Made by a program: the position numbers and the translations under genes. The notes beneath the pieces are model-generated. The model was not told the origin of the DNA and did no database searches. It saw nothing but the letters and a program-made list of their open reading frames with translations. Source: Pimelobacter simplex (GTDB lineage Bacteria > Actinomycetota > Actinomycetes > Propionibacteriales > Nocardioidaceae). From it: DNA of 64,000 nucleotides. Location: NCBI RefSeq assembly GCF_024662235.1, contig NZ_CP096276.1, positions 2,666,001 through 2,730,000 of the forward strand, given 5' to 3'. Below are positions 28,977 to 38,479 of the stretch, piece after piece. Each line of letters opens with the position of its first letter. Position 1 is the stretch's first letter.

Positions 28977-29013
28977 GGGACCGGGCACCCGTCAGCTCGG
29001 GACCTTCGGCCCT
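28977..29013. promoter_or_regulatory. Paired DosR/OsdR-type boxes, divergent regulator and nitroreductase promoters
   Basis: The best box of the window, GGGACCTTCGGCCCT (28999-29013), has a weaker GGGACCGGGCACCC (28977-28990) exactly 22 bp away. Located between the DevR-like gene (start 28940, minus) and the Acg-like gene (start 29067, plus). Confidence 0.65.
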
Positions 29014-29066
29014 CCCGCGAGGCGCACCCGGCCGCGACAGTGGACGAGGAGAGGAAGGACCGCGCC

Positions 29067-30053
29067 ATGAGCAGCCCCGCAGTGCCGCGCACCGAGATCG
29101 CCCCGGCGAGCATCGTCGAGCGGCTCGTGTCGTTCGCCTGCCTGGCGCCGAGCGTGCACAACACCCAGCCCTGGCGCTGGCGGTACGCCGACGGGGTGCT
29201 CACGCTGCGCGCCGACCTCCGCCGCCGGCTGCCCGCCGAGGACCCGCGCGGGCGGGACCTCACCCTGAGCTGCGGGGCCGCGCTCCACCACCTCCAGTTC
29301 GCCGCCCGGGCGCTGGGGTGGGAGACCGACGTCGTCCGGCTGCCGCGCGGGGCCGACGAGAGCGTGCTCGCGCAGGTCCGGGTGCTGCGCGCCGGGCGGT
29401 CCCCCGTCGTCCCGCAGGACCTGGCGCTGCTGCGCACCCGCTGCACCGACCGGCGCCGGTTCACCGCCTGGCCGGTGCCCGCGTACCGGCTCGACGACCT
29501 GTGCCGGCTGGCCGCGCCCTGGGGCGTGGCCGCCGCCGCGATCGCCGACGACGGCGCCCGGTTCCGCCTCGAGCTGCTCGCCAACCAGGCCCTCAGCGAG
29601 CTCGGGCTCGACCCCGGCCGGCAGGCCGAGCAGGACCGCTGGATCGGCCGCTCCGGCGCCGACGGCATCCCCGCGGCGCTGCTGCCCGACGACCCCGACC
29701 CGCTCCTGGCCCGCTCCCGGTTCCGGCCCGGGCTGCTGGAGGACACCCGGATGGTGCTGCACGGCGGCGACCGGGTGATCGCCCTCGGCGGCCCGTACGA
29801 CGACGTGGCCGGCTGGCTGCGCACCGGCGAGGCGATGAGCGCGCTGTGGCTGGAGGCCACGCGCGAGGGGCTGTCCGTCGTACCGATGAGCCAGCCGATC
29901 GAGGTCGAGAGCACCCGGCGCGAGATCGGGCGCTCCGTGCTGCGAGGCGCCTTCGAGCCGCACCTGCTGCTGCGGGTGGGCTGGCAGGCGATCGGGCGCA
30001 GCGAGCTGCCGCGGACCCCGCGACGGCCGCTCGCCGACGTCCTCGACTCCTGA
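29067..30053 (+). CDS. Acg-family FMN-dependent nitroreductase-like protein
   Basis: 328 aa, the length of M. tuberculosis Acg (Rv2032) and relatives. IVERLVSFACLAPSVHNTQPWRWR is the nitroreductase FMN-binding opening, LSCGAALHHLQFAARALGW follows, and TGEAMSALWLEATREGLSVVPMSQPIEV is the second flavin contact region. Acg-like proteins bind FMN tightly and may store flavin rather than reduce nitro compounds. In mycobacteria they are controlled by DosR, as is likely here from the box 54 bp upstream. ATG at 29067 is preceded by GAGGAAGGA. Confidence 0.86.
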   Translation: MSSPAVPRTEIAPASIVERLVSFACLAPSVHNTQPWRWRYADGVLTLRADLRRRLPAEDPRGRDLTLSCGAALHHLQFAARALGWETDVVRLPRGADESVLAQVRVLRAGRSPVVPQDLALLRTRCTDRRRFTAWPVPAYRLDDLCRLAAPWGVAAAAIADDGARFRLELLANQALSELGLDPGRQAEQDRWIGRSGADGIPAALLPDDPDPLLARSRFRPGLLEDTRMVLHGGDRVIALGGPYDDVAGWLRTGEAMSALWLEATREGLSVVPMSQPIEVESTRREIGRSVLRGAFEPHLLLRVGWQAIGRSELPRTPRRPLADVLDS

Positions 30054-30056
30054 CCG

Positions 30057-30088
30057 CGGGCCTGGGCCTGGGCCTGGGCCTGGGGGGG
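30057..30088. repeat. Short GGGCCT hexanucleotide repeat
   Basis: About four to five tandem copies of GGGCCT, starting 4 nt after the nitroreductase stop and running into a DosR-type box. It may vary in copy number by slippage. Confidence 0.55.
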
Positions 30089-30121
30089 CCGAAGGTCCCA
30101 CAGGACGGGGGATTCCGGCCG
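30085..30121. promoter_or_regulatory. DosR/OsdR-type boxes upstream of cydA
   Basis: GGGGCCGAAGGTCCC (30085-30099) is the box in reverse orientation. A weak forward match, GGGGATTCCGGCCG (30108-30121), starts 22 bp from the core. They lie 67-102 bp before the cydA start. Confidence 0.55.
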
Positions 30122-30187
30122 TGGGCGCACCACCCCCGCGCTTCCTAGCGTGAACGCGTCAGCACCCGCCCTCTGCCAGGAGCACCC

Positions 30188-31627
30188 GTGGACCCGACCG
30201 ACATCGCCCGGTGGCAGTTCGCCATCACGACCGTCTACCACTTCCTGTTCGTCCCGATCACGATCGGGCTCTCGGCGATCATCGCCGGCTACGAGATCAC
30301 CTGGCTGCGCACGCGCGACGAGCGCTGGCTGCGGCTGACCAAGTTCTTCGGCAAGCTGTTCCTGATCAACTTCGCGATCGGTGTGGTGACCGGCATCGTG
30401 CAGGAGTTCCAGTTCGGCATGAACTGGAGCGACTACTCCCGCTTCGTCGGCGACGTCTTCGGCGCGCCGCTGGCGGTGGAGGGCCTGCTCGCCTTCTTCC
30501 TGGAGTCGACCTTCCTCGGCCTGTGGATCTTCGGGTGGGACCGGCTCAGCCCCCGGCTGCACGCGGCCTGCATGGTGCTGGTGCACGTCGGGACGCTGTT
30601 CTCGGCGTACTTCATCCTCGCGGCGAACTCGTGGATGCAGCACCCCGTCGGCTACGCCTTCAACCCCGAGACCGGCCGCGCGGAGATGAACGACTTCGCC
30701 GCCGTGCTCCTCAACAAGGTCCAGCTCGTCACGTTCCCGCACGTCGTGCTGTCGGCGTACATGACCGGGGCGGCGTTCGTCGTCGGCGTCGCGCTCTGGC
30801 ACCTGCGCAGGGCCCGCACCGACGAGGACCGCCGGCTCTACCGGCCCGCCGTGCGCACCGGCGCGTGGATCGTGCTCGTGGCCGCGCTCGGCGTGGTCGT
30901 CAGCGGCGACATCCAGGGCAAGATCATGACCGAGGTCCAGCCGATGAAGATGGCCGCCGCCGAAGGCCTCTACGAGACCGAGGCGCCTGCCGACTTCTCC
31001 GTCTTCCAGCTCGGGACGCTCGACGGCGAGCACGAGACCTTCTCGATCAAGGTGCCCGGGCTGCTCTCCTTCCTCGCCACCGGTACGACGGACGGCAAGG
31101 TCGAGGGCATCAACGAGCTGCGCGAGAAGTACCGCGAGACCTACGGCGCCGACCCCGGCGCGGCGTACTACTCCCCCGGCGACTACACGCCGGTGATCCC
31201 GCTGACCTACTGGTCGTTCCGGCTGATGATGGGCCTGGGCATGGCCGGCGCGGCGATCGCCGCCTGGATCCTCTGGGCCACCCGGCGCGGCCGCGCCCCG
31301 GCCGGCCGCACGGTGCTCGCCGCCGCGATCGCGCTGCCGTTCCTGCCGCTGCTGGCCAACTCCTTCGGCTGGATCTTCACCGAGCTGGGCCGTCAGCCGT
31401 GGGCCGTCTTCGGCCTGATGACCACCGAGCACTCCGTCTCCCCCGGACTGAGCACCGGGGAGGCGTGGACCTCGCTCATCGCGCTCACCGCCGTCTACGG
31501 CGTGCTCGCCGTGGTCGAGGTGCGGCTGATGCTCACCTGGATCCGCAAGGGCGCCGAGGAGCTGCCCGTCCCGGCGGACGACACGGACCGACCTGGCGAG
31601 GACCGTCCGCTCGCCTTCGCCTACTGA
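30188..31627 (+). CDS. cydA: Cytochrome bd ubiquinol/menaquinol oxidase subunit I
   Basis: 479 aa with the multi-helix CydA fold. RWQFAITTVYHFLFVPITIGLSA carries the heme b595 His near the N-terminus; SWMQHPVGYAFNPETGRAEM and the short Q-loop region (GTLDGEHETFSIKVPGLLSFL) are typical of the short-loop form. It oxidises quinol and reduces O2 at very high affinity in the membrane. Start GTG 30188. First gene of cydA-cydB-cydDC, followed by two universal stress genes without a clear terminator, under a DosR-type box pair, which fits induction at low oxygen. Confidence 0.95.
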   Translation: MDPTDIARWQFAITTVYHFLFVPITIGLSAIIAGYEITWLRTRDERWLRLTKFFGKLFLINFAIGVVTGIVQEFQFGMNWSDYSRFVGDVFGAPLAVEGLLAFFLESTFLGLWIFGWDRLSPRLHAACMVLVHVGTLFSAYFILAANSWMQHPVGYAFNPETGRAEMNDFAAVLLNKVQLVTFPHVVLSAYMTGAAFVVGVALWHLRRARTDEDRRLYRPAVRTGAWIVLVAALGVVVSGDIQGKIMTEVQPMKMAAAEGLYETEAPADFSVFQLGTLDGEHETFSIKVPGLLSFLATGTTDGKVEGINELREKYRETYGADPGAAYYSPGDYTPVIPLTYWSFRLMMGLGMAGAAIAAWILWATRRGRAPAGRTVLAAAIALPFLPLLANSFGWIFTELGRQPWAVFGLMTTEHSVSPGLSTGEAWTSLIALTAVYGVLAVVEVRLMLTWIRKGAEELPVPADDTDRPGEDRPLAFAY

Positions 31628-31646
31628 GACCGGGAGACATCGCGTC

Positions 31647-32675
31647 ATGGAGCTCACCACCGTCTGGTTCGTCCTCATCGCCGTCCTCTGGATCGGCTAC
31701 TTCACCCTCGAAGGCTTCGACTTCGGCGTCGGCATGCTGCTGCCGGTGCTGGCCCGCGACGACACCGAGCGCCGCGTCATGATCAACACCATCGGTCCCG
31801 TGTGGGACGGCAACGAGGTGTGGCTGCTCGTGGCCGGCGGCGCGACGTTCGCGGCGTTCCCCGAGTGGTACGCGACCTTGTTCAGCGGGTTCTACCTGCC
31901 CCTGCTGCTCATCCTGCTGGCGCTCATCGTGCGCGGCCTCGCGTTCGAGTACCGCGCCAAGCGGCCCGACGCGCGCTGGAAGAGCCGGTGGGACCTGGCG
32001 ATCATCATCGGCTCGTTCGTGCCGTCGCTGCTGTGGGGCGTGGCGTTCGCGAACATCCTGCGGGGGGTGCCGATCGACGCCGACCTGGAGTACGTCGGCG
32101 GGTTCTTCAACCTGCTCAACCCCTACGCCCTGCTGGGCGGCCTGACCACGCTGGCGCTCTTCGTCACCCACGGCGCGCTCTTCGTCGCGCTCAAGACCGA
32201 CGGCGAGATCCGGCACCGGGCCCGCCGCCTGGCGATCCCGATGGTCGGGGTCAGCGCGCTGCTCGCGGTGGCGTTCCTGGCCTGGACCCAGCAGCAGACG
32301 GGCACGGTCGCCTCGGCGGTCGCGTTCGTGGTGGCGGCCCTCGCCCTGGTCGGCGCGGGGCTGGCTGCCCGGGCGGGCCGCGAGGGCTGGGCGTTCCTCG
32401 GCACGTTCGTCACGATCGGGCTGGCGGTGGCGGGGCTGTTCCTCGCGCTCTTCCCCGACGTCATGCCGACCACGCTGGCCGGTGGCACCAGCCTGACCAC
32501 GACCAACGCCGCCGCGACGGCGTACACGCTGAAGATCATGACGGTCACCGCGGTCGTCTTCACGCCGCTGGTGCTGGCCTACCAGGGCTGGACCTACTGG
32601 GTCTTCCGGCAGCGCATCGCCACCCACCACATCCCGCCGGCACCGGTCGAGACCGCCGCGGCGCCGACCCGATGA
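31647..32675 (+). CDS. cydB: Cytochrome bd oxidase subunit II
   Basis: 342 aa, membrane protein. Opens MELTTVWFVLIAVLWIGYFTLEGFDFGVGML, the CydB signature, followed by IGPVWDGNEVWLLVAGGATFAAFPEWYATLFSGFYLPL (in segments) and FFNLLNPYALLGGL. Structural partner of CydA. Start ATG at 31647, 19 bp after cydA. Stop overlaps the cydDC start by ATGA at 32672-32675, so translation is coupled. Confidence 0.95.
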   Translation: MELTTVWFVLIAVLWIGYFTLEGFDFGVGMLLPVLARDDTERRVMINTIGPVWDGNEVWLLVAGGATFAAFPEWYATLFSGFYLPLLLILLALIVRGLAFEYRAKRPDARWKSRWDLAIIIGSFVPSLLWGVAFANILRGVPIDADLEYVGGFFNLLNPYALLGGLTTLALFVTHGALFVALKTDGEIRHRARRLAIPMVGVSALLAVAFLAWTQQQTGTVASAVAFVVAALALVGAGLAARAGREGWAFLGTFVTIGLAVAGLFLALFPDVMPTTLAGGTSLTTTNAAATAYTLKIMTVTAVVFTPLVLAYQGWTYWVFRQRIATHHIPPAPVETAAAPTR

Positions 32676-35600
32676 AGCCCTCGGACCCGCGCCTGCGCGC
32701 GCTGCTCGCCCCCGCCCGCACCGGCCTCGCCGGTGTCGTGGCGGCGGGCGTGCTCGGCGGTCTCGTGGTGATCGCCCAGGCCTGGGCGGTCGCCGGGCTC
32801 GTCGTGGCGGTGCTGCGCGACGAGCCGCTGGGCGGCTGGATGCTGGCGGTCGCCGGCGTCCTGGCGCTGCGGGCGCTCACCGGCACGGCGGCCGACCTCT
32901 GCGCGGCCCGCGCGGCCGCCGTGGTCAGCACGACGCTGCGCCACCGGCTGGTCCGCGCCGCCGTCGACCGGCCGGACGCGACAGCCGGGTCCGGCGAGGT
33001 CGCCGTCCTCGCCACCCGTGGCGTCGCGGCGGCCGAGCCGTACGTCACCCGCTACGTCCCCGCCCTCGTGGTCGCGGCGGTGCTGCCGCCGCTGACGGTC
33101 GTGGTGATCGCGACGCAGGACCTGCTCAGCGCGGTCATCGTGCTGTGCACCCTGCCGCTGGTGCCGGTCTTCGGCGCCCTGGTCGGCCTCGCCACCCGCG
33201 ACCGTGCCGAGGAGCAGTGGCGTGCGATGGCCTCGCTGTCCGGGCACTTCCTCGACGTCGTACGGGGGCTGCCGACGCTCGTCGCGCACCGCCGCGCCCG
33301 GGCCCAGTCGGGCCGGATCGCGGAGGTCACCGACCGCTACCGGCGAGCCTCGCTCCGCACCCTGCGGATCGCGTTCGCCTCGTCCGCCGTCCTCGAGCTC
33401 GTCGCGACGCTCTCAGTCGCGCTGGTCGCGGTCACGGTCGGCGTCCGGCTGGCGTCCGGGTCGATCGAGCTGCCGACGGCGCTCGTCGTGCTGCTGCTCG
33501 CGCCGGAGGCCTACTGGCCGCTGCGCCGGGTCGGCGCGGAGTTCCACGCCGCCGCCGAGGGGGCCGCCACGTTCACCGAGGCGCACGACCTCCTCGCCCC
33601 CGGTACGACGGCCCCGGTCCTCGACGCCCCCGCACCCCGGCACGCCCCGCTCGTCCTCGACGGCGTCGGCGTCACCTACCCGGGCCGGACCCTGCCCGCC
33701 GTCCACGACGTCTCCGCCCTGGTCCCCGCCCGCGGGATCACCGCGCTGGTCGGCCCCTCGGGCTGCGGCAAGTCCACGCTGCTCGCGGCGGTCGCGGGCC
33801 TGCGCCCCGTCTCGACCGGCACGATCACCGCCGGCGGGCACCCGGTGGGCGGGCCGTCCTGGCAGGCCCAGGTCGCCTGGCTCCCCCAGCAGCCGCGGTT
33901 CGTGGCCGGCAGCGTCGCCGACAACCTCCGGCTCTCGCGCCCGGACGCGGACGACGCGCTGCTCTGGTCGGTGCTGCGCGAGGTCGCGCTCGAGGAGCGG
34001 GTCCGCGCGCTCCCCCACGGGCTCGCCACCCCGCTGGGTGAGGACGGCGCCACCCTCTCGGCCGGCGAGCGCGCCCGGCTGGCCCTGGCCCGGGTGGTCC
34101 TGGCGGACCGGCCGTGGGTGCTGCTGGACGAGCCGACCGCCCACCTCGACGACCTCACCGAGCAGGTCATCGCCGACACGATCGTCGCACTGGGCGAGCG
34201 CAGTGGCGTCCTGGTCGTCGCGCACCGGCCGCGGCTGGTCGGGCTGGCCGGCCACCGGATCGTGCTGCCGGCGCCCGCTCCCGCGCCTGCCCCGGCACCG
34301 GCCCCCGCGGCCGTCGTCCCGTCGGCGCTCCCGGAGCCCGTCGCGGCCCAGGCCGACCTCGACGGCTCCGGCGAGCGCCGGATGCTCGCCGGTGCCGCCG
34401 TGCTCGGCGCGCTCGCGTCGGCCTCCGGGGTCGCGCTCACCGCGACCGCCGGCTGGCTGATCGTCCAGGCCTCGACCCGGCCCGCGGTGCTCACGCTGCT
34501 CGTCGCGGTCGTCGGGGTGCGGGCGTTCGGCCTGGCCCGTCCGGTGCTCCGCTACGCCGAGCGGCTGCGCTCCCACGACGCCGCCCTGCGGATGCTCGCC
34601 CGCCGCCGCGTCGAGGTGTACGACGCCCTCGTCCCCCTGGTCCCCGCCCGGCTCGGTCATCTCGGCCGGCGCCGCGGCGACGTGCTCGCCAGCGTCGTCG
34701 ACGACGTCGACAGCGTGGTCGACCGGCAGCTGCGGGTCCGGATGCCGCTGGTCCAGCTCGCCCTCGTCGGCCTGCTCGCCACGGCCGTCGCGACGCTGCT
34801 GCACCCGCCCGCCGGACCTGTCGTCGCCGGCGCCGCGCTGACCGGCACGCTCGCCTTCGTCCTGGCCCGCCACGGCGCCCGCAGCGCCGAGCGCTGGCTG
34901 GTCGGGCTGCGCGCCGAGCTGTCGGCGTCCGTCGTCGAGGCGGTGCAGGTCGCCGACGAGCTGCGCATGTGGCAGCGCGGCCTGCCGACCGCCGACCGGG
35001 TCGCCGCGACGAGCGCCCGGATGGGTCTCGCCGCGACCACCGCCGCCCGCTGGCTGGCCGGCGCCCGGGCGGTCGTGCTCCTCGGCAGCGGGGCCGCCGT
35101 CGTCGGCGCCGCCGCGGTGAGCGCCGGTGCCGTCGCGAGCGGGACGCTGTCCGGCCCGGTGATGGCGCTGCTGGTCCTGCTCCCGCTCGCGCTCGCCGAC
35201 GTGGCGCTCCCCTGCGCCGAAGCCGGCCTGCTCGCCGCCCGCACCGCCGCGGCCGACGACCGCCTGCGCGCGCTGGAGCACATCGCGCCGGCGGTGGCCG
35301 ACGTCCCCGGCCGGGCCGACGCGGTTGGTCACGACCTCGCGCTCGACGCGATGACCGCCCGCTGGGAGACCCGCGCCCCGCTGACCCACCCGGTCTCGCT
35401 GGACCTGCGCCCGGGCGACCGCGTCGCCGTGGTCGGTCCGTCGGGCTCCGGCAAGAGCACGCTGGCCGCGGTGCTGCTGCGCTTCCTCGACCCCGCGGGC
35501 GGTCGCGCCGCGCTCGGGGGCGCGCCGCTGGAGCACCTCGCCCCCGACGACGTACGGCGCCAGGTCGGTCTCGTCGACGACCACCCCCACGTCTTCGCCA

Positions 35601-36049
35601 CCACGGTGGCCGAGAACGTCCGCCTGGCCCGGCCCGGCGCGAGCGACGCCGACGTCGAGGCGGCGCTGCGCCAGGCCCACCTCGGCCCCTGGCTCGACGC
35701 GCTGCCCGACGGGCTCGGCACCTGGGTCGGCACCGGCCACGGCGACGTCTCCGGCGGCGAGCGCGCGCGGATCGGCATCGCCCGCTCGCTGCTGGCCGAC
35801 CAGCCGGTGCTCGTCCTCGACGAGCCGACCGCGCACCTGGACCACGCGACGGCCGTCGCGCTGGCGGACGAGGTGCTCGGCGGCGCGCGCGGCCGCTCGG
35901 TCCTGTGGATCACGCATACCGCCGCCGGGCTCGACCTGGTCGACCGGGTGGTGGCGCTCGACGTACCGCTGGGGGCCGAAGGTCCCGGCACCCCGAGGGC
36001 CTCGGGCCGTGGTCCGCGACCCCCGTCCGGGAGGAGGGTGGAGCCATGA
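32672..36049 (+). CDS. cydDC: Fused CydD-CydC heterodimeric-type ABC exporter
   Basis: 1125 aa, a head-to-tail fusion of two ABC exporter halves. The CydD part: membrane domain about 15-290, Walker A GPSGCGKST and signature LSAGERARLALARVVLADRPWVLLDEPTAHLDD (in segments). A PAPAPAPA-rich linker follows, then the CydC part: second membrane domain, Walker A GPSGSGKST, signature VSGGERARIGIARSLLADQPVLVLDEPTAHLD (in segments). CydDC is needed for cytochrome bd assembly, linked to heme and thiol handling. The single-chain form is known in several actinobacteria. Start ATG at 32672 and stop at 36047-36049 both overlap neighbouring genes. Confidence 0.93.
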   Translation: MKPSDPRLRALLAPARTGLAGVVAAGVLGGLVVIAQAWAVAGLVVAVLRDEPLGGWMLAVAGVLALRALTGTAADLCAARAAAVVSTTLRHRLVRAAVDRPDATAGSGEVAVLATRGVAAAEPYVTRYVPALVVAAVLPPLTVVVIATQDLLSAVIVLCTLPLVPVFGALVGLATRDRAEEQWRAMASLSGHFLDVVRGLPTLVAHRRARAQSGRIAEVTDRYRRASLRTLRIAFASSAVLELVATLSVALVAVTVGVRLASGSIELPTALVVLLLAPEAYWPLRRVGAEFHAAAEGAATFTEAHDLLAPGTTAPVLDAPAPRHAPLVLDGVGVTYPGRTLPAVHDVSALVPARGITALVGPSGCGKSTLLAAVAGLRPVSTGTITAGGHPVGGPSWQAQVAWLPQQPRFVAGSVADNLRLSRPDADDALLWSVLREVALEERVRALPHGLATPLGEDGATLSAGERARLALARVVLADRPWVLLDEPTAHLDDLTEQVIADTIVALGERSGVLVVAHRPRLVGLAGHRIVLPAPAPAPAPAPAPAAVVPSALPEPVAAQADLDGSGERRMLAGAAVLGALASASGVALTATAGWLIVQASTRPAVLTLLVAVVGVRAFGLARPVLRYAERLRSHDAALRMLARRRVEVYDALVPLVPARLGHLGRRRGDVLASVVDDVDSVVDRQLRVRMPLVQLALVGLLATAVATLLHPPAGPVVAGAALTGTLAFVLARHGARSAERWLVGLRAELSASVVEAVQVADELRMWQRGLPTADRVAATSARMGLAATTAARWLAGARAVVLLGSGAAVVGAAAVSAGAVASGTLSGPVMALLVLLPLALADVALPCAEAGLLAARTAAADDRLRALEHIAPAVADVPGRADAVGHDLALDAMTARWETRAPLTHPVSLDLRPGDRVAVVGPSGSGKSTLAAVLLRFLDPAGGRAALGGAPLEHLAPDDVRRQVGLVDDHPHVFATTVAENVRLARPGASDADVEAALRQAHLGPWLDALPDGLGTWVGTGHGDVSGGERARIGIARSLLADQPVLVLDEPTAHLDHATAVALADEVLGGARGRSVLWITHTAAGLDLVDRVVALDVPLGAEGPGTPRASGRGPRPPSGRRVEP
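35972..36016. promoter_or_regulatory. DosR/OsdR-type boxes inside the 3' end of cydDC, before the stress genes
   Basis: GGGGCCGAAGGTCCC (35972-35986) with a weaker GGGCCGTGGTCCG (36004-36016) about 31 bp away, both within the cydDC coding end and 30-74 bp before the first universal stress gene. This suggests an internal promoter for the two stress genes. Confidence 0.5.
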
Positions 36050-36921
36050 CCACCATCGACCCGTCCAGCATCATCGTCGCCGCGGACGGCTCCGCGGACT
36101 CCGACCGCGCGGTGCAGTGGGCCTCCGAGCAGGCGTTCCTGGAGCGCCGGCCGCTGGTCGTGCTGACCGCCGTGGGCATCGCCGGCGTACCGGCGGTGTC
36201 GTGGGCCGGGATGGGCGCGGCCTACGCCTACCAGCCCGACGACCTGCTCACCCACGGCCGCGCGATCGCCGACGACGCCCGGGCCCGCGCCGAGCACCGG
36301 CACCCGGGCCTGGCGGTGAGCACGGTCGTCCAGGTCGGCGACCCCCGCCAGGTGCTCGTCGACCTGTCCCGCGGCGTGCACCTCATCGTGCTGGGCTCGC
36401 GCGGGCGCGGGCTGTTCCGCAGCAAGCTGCTCGGCTCGGTGAGCGCGTCGGTCAGCCGCGACGCCGCCTGCCCGGTCGTCGTGTGCCGGCCCGGCGCCGA
36501 GGACCGCGCGCCCGGCGACGGGGCCGGCCTGCTCGTCGGCGCCGACGGGACGCCGGAGTCGCTGCCCGTGCTGGAGCACGCCTTCCGGCTCGCCTCGCTG
36601 CGCGACCTGCCGCTCACCGTCATGCACTGCGTGTGGGAGCAGCCCGGGCCGACCGAGGAGCACCGGCTGCTGCTGGGCGAGAGCATCGCCGGCATCCGCT
36701 CGGCCTATCCCGAGGTTCCCGTCGAGCTCCGCCTCGCCAGCGGCCTGGCCGAGGAGGCGCTCGCCGCCGAGAGCGTGCGCTGGGACCTCATCGTCGTCGG
36801 CCGGCACCCGGTCGACACCTTCCTGCGCCTGCTCACCGGCGCCGTCGCGACGACGCTCGTCGAGCGGGCGCAGACCACCGTGGCCGTCGTCCCCCAGGCC
36901 GACCCGGCCCCCGAGAGCTGA
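36046..36921 (+). CDS. Tandem-domain universal stress protein (first)
   Basis: 291 aa with two Usp domains. Domain 1 (about 7-145): SIIVAADGSADSDRAVQWA, then IVLGSRGRGLFRSKLLGSVSASVSRDAACPVVVCR. Domain 2 (about 160-285): LLVGADGTPESLPVLEHAF, then LIVVGRHPVDTFLRLLTGAVATTLVERAQTTVAVVP (in segments). The first domain keeps the GxGx9GS ATP-binding pattern; the second is weaker. Tandem Usp proteins of this type (Rv2623-like) are DosR-regulated and bind ATP in mycobacteria. Start ATG overlaps the cydDC stop. The second Usp gene follows after 11 bp. Confidence 0.9.
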   Translation: MTTIDPSSIIVAADGSADSDRAVQWASEQAFLERRPLVVLTAVGIAGVPAVSWAGMGAAYAYQPDDLLTHGRAIADDARARAEHRHPGLAVSTVVQVGDPRQVLVDLSRGVHLIVLGSRGRGLFRSKLLGSVSASVSRDAACPVVVCRPGAEDRAPGDGAGLLVGADGTPESLPVLEHAFRLASLRDLPLTVMHCVWEQPGPTEEHRLLLGESIAGIRSAYPEVPVELRLASGLAEEALAAESVRWDLIVVGRHPVDTFLRLLTGAVATTLVERAQTTVAVVPQADPAPES

Positions 36922-36932
36922 GGGAGCACCCC

Positions 36933-37778
36933 ATGAACCCGTCGATCCAGCCCGGCAGCATCGTCGTCGCCGCCGACGGCTCGAAGCACGCCGACCGGGC
37001 CCTGCTGTGGGCCGCCGCCCAGGCGCAGGCCGAGCACCGGCCGGTGGTCGTGGTCAGCGCCGACGAGGGCGACGTCCACGCCATCAACGCCGAGGCCGTA
37101 CGCCGGGTGGCCGAGGCCGCCCCCGACGCCGAGGTCGTCGGCCTGACCGCGCCCGGCGACCCGCGCGGCGTCCTCGTCGAGCTGTCCACGGACGCCTCGA
37201 TGATCGTCCTCGGCTCCCGGGGCCGCGGCACCGTGCGCAGCATGCTGCTCGGCTCGGTGAGCGCCGCGGTCAGCCGGCTCGCGCTGTGCCCCGTCGTCGT
37301 GTGCCGCCCGCCGGCCGAGGACGGCCCGGGCGCCGGCGTCCTGATCGGCGTCGACGGCACGCCCGAGTCCGGACCGGTGCTCGAGCTGGGCTTCGCCCAC
37401 GCGGCGCTGCACGGGCGCCCGGTCACCGTCGTGCACTGCGTGTGGGACGTGATGGCCGCGGTGGCGGGCCTGCGCAACGTCCGGGTCGAGGACCTCGACC
37501 TCGGCGAGGGCGACGAGGCGCACCGGCTGCTCGCCGCGTCGGTGGCCGGCTTCCAGGAGAAGTACCCCGACGTCCCGGTAACCCTCCGGGTCACCCACGG
37601 CCTCGTCGACGAGGTCCTCGGCGGCCGCTCCGCCGCCTGGGACCTGGTCGTCGTCGGCCGGCACCCGCTCGACTCGGTCGGCCGGCTGGCCGTCGGCTCG
37701 ATCGCGACCGCCGTGGTCGAGCGGGCCCGGACCACCGTCGCGGTGGTGCCGGTGCCGCGCGATCAGCCGCCCGGGTAG
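36933..37778 (+). CDS. Tandem-domain universal stress protein (second)
   Basis: 281 aa, two Usp domains: SIVVAADGSKHADRALLWAAAQAQ and IVLGSRGRGTVRSMLLGSVSAAVSRLALCPVVVCR in the first half, LIGVDGTPESGPVLELGFAHAAL and LVVVGRHPLDSVGRLAVGSIATAVVERARTTVAVV in the second. A paralogue of the preceding gene, probably from a local duplication. ATG at 36933 with AGGGAG upstream. Overlaps the convergent TIGR03943-like gene by 16 nt, so transcription from both sides meets here. Confidence 0.9.
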   Translation: MNPSIQPGSIVVAADGSKHADRALLWAAAQAQAEHRPVVVVSADEGDVHAINAEAVRRVAEAAPDAEVVGLTAPGDPRGVLVELSTDASMIVLGSRGRGTVRSMLLGSVSAAVSRLALCPVVVCRPPAEDGPGAGVLIGVDGTPESGPVLELGFAHAALHGRPVTVVHCVWDVMAAVAGLRNVRVEDLDLGEGDEAHRLLAASVAGFQEKYPDVPVTLRVTHGLVDEVLGGRSAAWDLVVVGRHPLDSVGRLAVGSIATAVVERARTTVAVVPVPRDQPPG

Positions 37779-38479
37779 AGGTAGGGCGGGTTCGGCCGCT
37801 CGGTCGGCGCGACCTCCGCGTCGACGAGCGAGGGCAGGCCCTCGTCGTCCACGGCGAGCGTGCCGGTGACCCGGACCCAGGCGTTCTCCGCGAGGTCCGC
37901 GGCCGGCGTACCGGCCGCGGGCCGGACGTCGACCTGGGCGACCGTCGCGTCCACCACGCAGCAGGCCACCACGAACCGGGTCAGCCGGAAGCCTCCCTCG
38001 CCGGGCTCGGTCACGATCCCGACGAGGTCCACGGCCTCGCCGGCGCGCTCGGCGAGCGCCGCGCGGGTCTCGGCCGAGCCGGCCGCGGCGACGAGCTGCT
38101 GGAACGTCAGGGTCTCGCCCGCCCGGGGCGGCGCGACCGAGGCGAAGGTCGCCGTCGAGTACGCCGAGCGGCGCTCCGCCGCGAACGACGACAGCGGGTC
38201 GATCGGGACCGCGACCACCAGCAGCACCGGCAGGATCCCGGCGACGCTGAGGCTCGCGGTCCGCCAGGAGGACGGCGGTCGCGGGCGGTGCCGGGCGGCG
38301 TACCCGTGGGCGAGGGCGGCGGCGCCGAACAGTAGCGCCGCGACCGGGACGATCCACGCGACCCGCGCGGCGAGGAACTCCGACCACCGGCCGGAGACCT
38401 CCAGGTAGGCGAACAGGCCGGCCCAGGCGGCGAGCACGACGGTGAGCGGGGTAGGCATCCTCGACATGTTCGCGCTCAC
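37763..38479 (-). CDS. TIGR03943-like membrane protein, permease partner
   Basis: 238 aa. Two hydrophobic helices near the N-terminus (TVVLAAWAGLFAYLEVSG, then VAWIVPVAALLFGAAALAHGYAA) and another around residue 90, then a soluble C-domain with RFVVACCVVDATVAQVDVRP and NAWVRVTGTLAVDDEG. This matches the TIGR03943 family, which is regularly encoded next to YraQ/DUF318 permeases. Start GTG at 38479 overlaps the permease stop (GTGA); an ATG lies four codons later. The CC pair may bind metal (inference). Confidence 0.8.
   Translation of the reverse strand: MSANMSRMPTPLTVVLAAWAGLFAYLEVSGRWSEFLAARVAWIVPVAALLFGAAALAHGYAARHRPRPPSSWRTASLSVAGILPVLLVVAVPIDPLSSFAAERRSAYSTATFASVAPPRAGETLTFQQLVAAAGSAETRAALAERAGEAVDLVGIVTEPGEGGFRLTRFVVACCVVDATVAQVDVRPAAGTPAADLAENAWVRVTGTLAVDDEGLPSLVDAEVAPTERPNPPYLYPGG

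Noticed and set aside
30057..30088. Hexanucleotide repeat considered as a CRISPR or replication-origin element
   Set aside because: Only about four to five 6-bp units, no spacers, no AT-rich stretch or DnaA boxes. Reported only as a simple repeat.
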